34,403 nucleotides of DNA, taken from a virus. Of the stretch, positions 31,914-34,403 are shown one piece after another. The notes under the pieces are model-generated. The model was not told where the DNA came from. It saw nothing but the letters and a program-made list of their open reading frames with translations, and made no database searches. The stretch is from IMG/VR virus record IMGVR_UViG_3300034175_000195, positions 1 through 34,403 of that record. One strand, 5' to 3'. Position numbers and translations under genes: made by a program. The stretch's first letter is position 1. Every line of letters begins with the position of its first letter.

Positions 31914-32120
31914 TCACCCCTTCCGCGCTCGTCCCTCTCGCTTGGCCTTACGTGCACGCTCAGGGTCGCTCCAATACTGCCGAGCCTTGCTGGCCCGACG
32001 TGCAGCCCTGTAAGCCTCTGAGCTTGCGTGGCGCTGTCGATGTCGGGCACTCCTAACGCAAGCCTGCTGGCGTCGTCTTTCGTCCTGTTCTGCTGGGGTT
32101 TCGTACGCAAACGTGTACAC
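31914..32120 (-). CDS. Small very basic protein at the attachment junction
   Basis: A 68-residue Arg/Ala/Glu-rich protein: VYTFAYETPAEQDERRRQQA, then AYRAARRASKARQYWSDPER. It could bind nucleic acid. The start is a GTG at 32120 with no clear ribosome site, and it lies about 28 bases from the estimated junction with host DNA. In the free phage the gene may begin further upstream, in what is now the left end. It overlaps the end of the interrupted host frame. Confidence 0.5.
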   Translation of the reverse strand: MYTFAYETPAEQDERRRQQACVRSARHRQRHASSEAYRAARRASKARQYWSDPERARKAKREGRARKG

Positions 32121-32928
32121 GCGGGTAAGCAGGGTTTGCGTGGCTGTGGATCGCGTCGTCGATCTTGAAAAACCCGTCGGCCCGTTCCTTTGCTGCGCCC
32201 CGGCAGTCGGACCAGAGCGGGCAGCCGGCGCATTCGTGCTCGGGCGGGCAGTGTTCGATCACGTCGAGCAGGCACCAGCGCACCAGCACGCGGCCGGTCT
32301 CGACGGCGTCATCGACGAGCTGCCGCATTAGGCCGAACGGCTTGTGCAGCGTGGACAAGGCTTCGATCGAGCCGCGCATCGGCTTCACGCCCGCCTCCTC
32401 GTCGCGGTCGGTCATGCCGCGGCTGCGCGTGGTCAGCTGGGCGGCCTCCCAGACCAGCGGGTCGAACAGTTCGATCTCGTCGCAGCGCACCTTCTGCACA
32501 CGCAAGCCGCGTACGCTGCGCTGGCTTTGCGTCAGCACGGCGGCGGTGGATTTGTTCTTCAGGATTACCTTGCGGGCGGTGGATTTCGGATTGGCGATGA
32601 TGTCGTCGCCGAGCCGCTCCAGGTGTGGGAGCAAGTGTTCCCACATACGTAGGCTCTGCTCCAGACTGCCGCCGAGGATGCGGACGGCGACGCCGGGCTT
32701 GTGCAACAGGTCGAGTAGCGTGACGACGGCGGCGAGGCTGGTTTTCCCGCCGCCGCGCGGGGCCCAGACGATCTGGTCGGCGCTCGGCTCGAAGTAGGCG
32801 CGGCAGACGTATTCGAACGGCGCGTTGTGGCCCGGGCAGACCGCTTTGCGCGGAATGTGCAGGCCGGTGTGGGTGACGATCCACGCGTGAAGTGCGTCAG
32901 GCGTGAGGCAGGGATCGGAAACGGACAT
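32053..32928 (-). pseudogene. Host terminase-like ATPase gene interrupted by the prophage
   Basis: This 291-residue frame starts at an ATG at 32928 with AGGAG upstream. The ATPase half is intact: a VWAPRGGGKTS P-loop, LLDLLHKPGVAVRILGG, KNKSTAAVLTQSQRSVRGLR and a Walker B-like VRCDEIELFDP. It continues to a Cys cluster (CPPEHECAGCPLWSDC) and IDDAI. The last 31 residues look phage-derived, and the C-terminal nuclease half is missing, presumably left of the prophage. Codon use and GC match the host flank. Terminase-like genes outside prophages are known in some high-GC genomes. Here the gene supplies attB. Confidence 0.7.
32115..32165. other. Probable attR region (phage/host junction)
   Basis: To the right of about 32,150 the minus-strand frame reads host-type terminase sequence ending FFKIDDAI. 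To the left it runs into HSHANPAYPRV, unrelated to the family, and the base composition falls. A serine-integrase crossover is therefore placed within these 50 bases. The partner attL lies outside the window, so the exact two-base core cannot be set. Confidence 0.55.
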
Positions 32929-33032
32929 GGCGGGCTCCTGGGTGGGAGAACGGGACGTGAAATGAGCAGGCGGATTGAAGTAGCGGAACGGCGCGGGCTC
33001 ACTCTCCCAGTGCTCCGGGAAGTGCCGCGGGC

Positions 33033-33280
33033 GGGTCAGGGTGAGGGCCGCGCGTGAGAACGGCCTAAACATCGAACGGGCGGCGCTCGGCAGATATCAC
33101 CACGGAGGCACAGAGGCACGGAGAAGAAAGAACAAGGAATGGCCTTTCTTAATCTTCTCCGTGTCTCCGTGCCTCCGTGGTGATATCTGCTCTGCCCACC
33201 GGACCGGTTGCCGGGTGCGCCCGACGACGTGAGCGGGTAGGCGCTTCCACATCGTTGGTCGTCGGCCCTCACCCTAACCC
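33033..33280. repeat. Outer inverted repeats bounding an intergenic element
   Basis: GGGTCAGGGTGAGGGCCG (33033-33050) and its inverted copy (33263-33280) match in 17 of 18 positions. They enclose the palindromic element at 33,090-33,190 and the intergenic region between two host genes. The pair may be a mobile non-coding unit or two copies of a dispersed repeat. Confidence 0.6.
33090..33190. repeat. MITE-like palindromic element
   Basis: Two 37-base arms (33090-33126 and 33154-33190) match in inverse order with two mismatches, around a 27-base centre. The arms begin GCAGATATCACCACGGAGGC. CACGGAGGCACGGAG-type palindromes of this kind are dispersed in several high-GC genomes. It gives spurious small frames on both strands. 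Confidence 0.85.
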
Positions 33281-33831
33281 TCTCCCGTGGGTACACAGGA
33301 GAGGGGACCAGAGGGCGTCGCGTGATCTTGAAGCGTGATCGTGCGCCAGAAGTAGATCGCCTCGTCGCTTGTCAGCGGATCGGCGCGGGTAAAGCCGCTG
33401 TGTTCGAACATGGGGTGGGCTCGGCCCATGCGGGCGGCGGCTTCGATGTAGGGCGTGGGGCAGGCGGCGCAGAGGCGGCGGATCAGAGCGCTCGACAGGC
33501 CGAGGCTGCGGAACTGCGGGTGCACGATCACGCGGCTGATCGTGCGCAGGTTCACGTTGACCCAACGCAATCTTTGGCCGAACTTCATCGGGCGCAAGCC
33601 GAAGACGCGGTGGCGGGTGCGGTTCAGGGCGGACGGGTAGCTTAGGACCGCGACGCCGACCGTGCGGGGCGGGCCGTCGTCGGGCAGCCAGCGGGCGGCG
33701 ACCACGGCGGCCCACGTGGCGGGACGCAGGCCCACGTAGTGGAAGCGTTCCAGCGCCGCGTAGTCGCCGCGCGTGCCGGGTGTCAGTTCAAGACGGCCGG
33801 GAAGGAAATGGGGGCGGTTTTGTGTTATCAT
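33274..33831 (-). CDS. GNAT family N-acetyltransferase, host
   Basis: A 185-residue protein from an ATG at 33831; a TTG at 33843 is also possible. GNAT hallmarks are visible: a start-side strand, then FHYVGLRPATWAAVVAARWL, VGVAVLSYPSALNRTR, the central strand VNLRTISRVIVHPQFRSLGL with the acetyl-CoA loop (QFRSLGLSSALI), and AAARMGRAHPMFEHSGF. The substrate is unknown. The last codons and the TAG lie in a dispersed repeat (33,278-33,305), so the C-terminus was probably altered by its insertion. It is divergent from the zinc-ribbon gene and collinear with the terminase-like gene. Confidence 0.82.
   Translation of the reverse strand: MITQNRPHFLPGRLELTPGTRGDYAALERFHYVGLRPATWAAVVAARWLPDDGPPRTVGVAVLSYPSALNRTRHRVFGLRPMKFGQRLRWVNVNLRTISRVIVHPQFRSLGLSSALIRRLCAACPTPYIEAAARMGRAHPMFEHSGFTRADPLTSDEAIYFWRTITLQDHATPSGPLSCVPTGEG
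33278..33305. repeat. Repeat hairpin overlapping the GNAT 3' end
   Basis: CCCTCTCC (33278-33285) pairs with GGAGAGGG (33298-33305). It is joined to the outer inverted repeat at 33,263-33,280 and reaches into the acetyltransferase coding sequence, supplying its last codons. It may serve as that gene's terminator or RNA 3' end. Confidence 0.7.
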
Positions 33832-33869
33832 GTCTCGCACCAATTCGTGTGTTTGCGTCAGGTCGTGCC

Positions 33870-34403
33870 ATGTCTGAAGAAATCATTTGTCCGGATTGTG
33901 GGGGCGTAATCGGCGGCGAGCCGGGCAGCGGCCGCGCCGTTTGCCGCTGCTTCGAGCCGCGTCGCACCGTCGTCGCCCCGCCCGCGCCGCCGTCGGACCC
34001 GGTCACAGACCACACGGAGCTGAACCAGAAGCTCTGCCGCATCTGCAGCCGCGATTTGCGCGGGCACCGGCGGCTGAAGGACTCGCGCGGCTACATCTGC
34101 CTCGACTGCGACGCCGCCGAGCGCGGCGTGCCGCCGGCGGGCGTGGAGCAGGACCTGAGCCTGATCCCCTGCCCCGAGTGCGGCCGCAAGCTGAAGCCCG
34201 AGGGCATCACCACGCTGAACGGCGCGGTGATGTGCAAGCGCTGCGTCGCGGAGTTCAAGGAGCTACGCAAGTACAAGGCCCCGCCGCCCGGCCTGGAGAT
34301 TCACAAGGAAGCCGAAAAGCAGTCGCTGCGGAACCTGCTGATCCTCGCCGGCGTGCTGATGCTGATCATGCTGCTGGCTTGGCTGGGGTGGATCGGGCAG
34401 TAA
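33870..34403 (+). CDS. Zinc-ribbon protein with C-terminal membrane anchor, host
   Basis: A 177-residue protein; the ATG at 33870 (MSEEIICPDCGG) has AGGT upstream, and a longer frame to 33780 is less likely. It has three zinc-type sites: CPDCGG with CRC, CRIC with CLDC, and CPECGR with CKRC. The linker between the first and second is Pro/Ala-rich. A single membrane span near residues 157-174 (LLILAGVLMLIMLLAWLGWI) closes it. GC is high and codon use is host-like. It is divergent from the GNAT gene with 38 bases between. Role unknown; a membrane-bound metal-binding or RNA-polymerase-type ribbon protein are possibilities. Confidence 0.8.
   Translation: MSEEIICPDCGGVIGGEPGSGRAVCRCFEPRRTVVAPPAPPSDPVTDHTELNQKLCRICSRDLRGHRRLKDSRGYICLDCDAAERGVPPAGVEQDLSLIPCPECGRKLKPEGITTLNGAVMCKRCVAEFKELRKYKAPPPGLEIHKEAEKQSLRNLLILAGVLMLIMLLAWLGWIGQ

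Larger units (their letters stand above)
1..32150. mobile_element. Integrated siphovirus prophage (left end outside the window)
   Basis: A near-complete set of tailed-phage genes in collinear order supports this: small and large terminase, portal, protease, capsid, connectors, tail tube, chaperone, tape measure, tip and large serine integrase, almost all on the minus strand. The right boundary is placed where base composition rises sharply and the reading frame of a host terminase-like gene is broken, near 32,150. The left boundary lies beyond position 1, because the integrase is still open there. Four plus-strand genes (22,649, 26,853, 30,333 and 31,155) stand out as likely accessory cargo. 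Whether the prophage is still inducible cannot be judged from sequence, but none of the core structural genes looks broken. Confidence 0.92.

Noticed and set aside
31634-32275. A 213-codon minus-strand frame crossing the junction
   Set aside because: Its right half is the out-of-frame shadow of the terminase-like gene. A strong GGAGGTG site fixes the real start at 31,831.
32165-32797. Several long overlapping plus-strand frames at the right end
   Set aside because: They oppose the terminase-like gene in high-GC DNA, where antisense frames are often open. None shows a domain or a good start.

Overview
The window is almost entirely a tailed-phage prophage (about 1 to 32,150) with the start of the host chromosome at the right end (about 32,150 to 34,403). 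The phage DNA is of moderate GC. The host flank is clearly richer in GC and holds short interspersed inverted repeats, a GNAT acetyltransferase, a terminase-like ATPase gene and a zinc-ribbon membrane protein. That flank, the Ser-rich tail protein and the AAA+ family at 27,489 together suggest a high-GC bacterium, most likely a member of the Planctomycetota. This assignment is an inference from pattern memory, not from a search.

Layout from right to left, the direction in which nearly all phage genes are read. The right end (31,379 to 32,120) has three small minus-strand genes next to the attachment junction. A short plus-strand block (30,333 to 31,373) carries a PD-(D/E)XK-like nuclease and a small unknown protein. 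The early leftward block (24,816 to 30,039) carries small unknown proteins, a coiled-coil/winged-helix protein, an AAA+ ATPase with an altered P-loop, a DUF2314-like protein and a RepA/DnaB-type helicase-like ATPase. It is interrupted by one plus-strand membrane-protein gene (26,853 to 27,413). From 22,220 to 24,815 lies an accessory segment: a secreted, permuted papain-fold protein, a C-terminally anchored protein, and about 430 bases of noncoding DNA packed with inverted repeats. The late genes follow: tail fibres (22,220 to 18,437), a holin/XhlA-like protein, HNH endonuclease, small and large terminase, portal, prohead protease, HK97-type capsid, connectors, tail tube, a frameshifted tail chaperone pair, tape measure, and tail-tip genes ending in a Ser-rich protein. 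Last come a nucleotidyltransferase-like gene, a coiled-coil gene and a large serine integrase that runs off the left edge.

The structural genes describe a siphovirus with an HK97-fold capsid and a tail of roughly 110 nm, estimated from the 735-residue tape measure. Many of them overlap by a few bases (TAATG, ATGA), so they probably form one long coupled transcript. That transcript is punctuated by intrinsic terminators after the capsid gene and before the integrase.

The phage has apparently inserted into the coding sequence of a host terminase-like ATPase, leaving its 5' portion at 32,149 to 32,928. The most interesting points are the integration inside that gene, the structured noncoding region at 24,383 to 24,814, the plus-strand accessory genes, the nucleotidyltransferase in the late operon, the unusual placement of the fibre module upstream of the terminase, and the absence of a recognisable endolysin.
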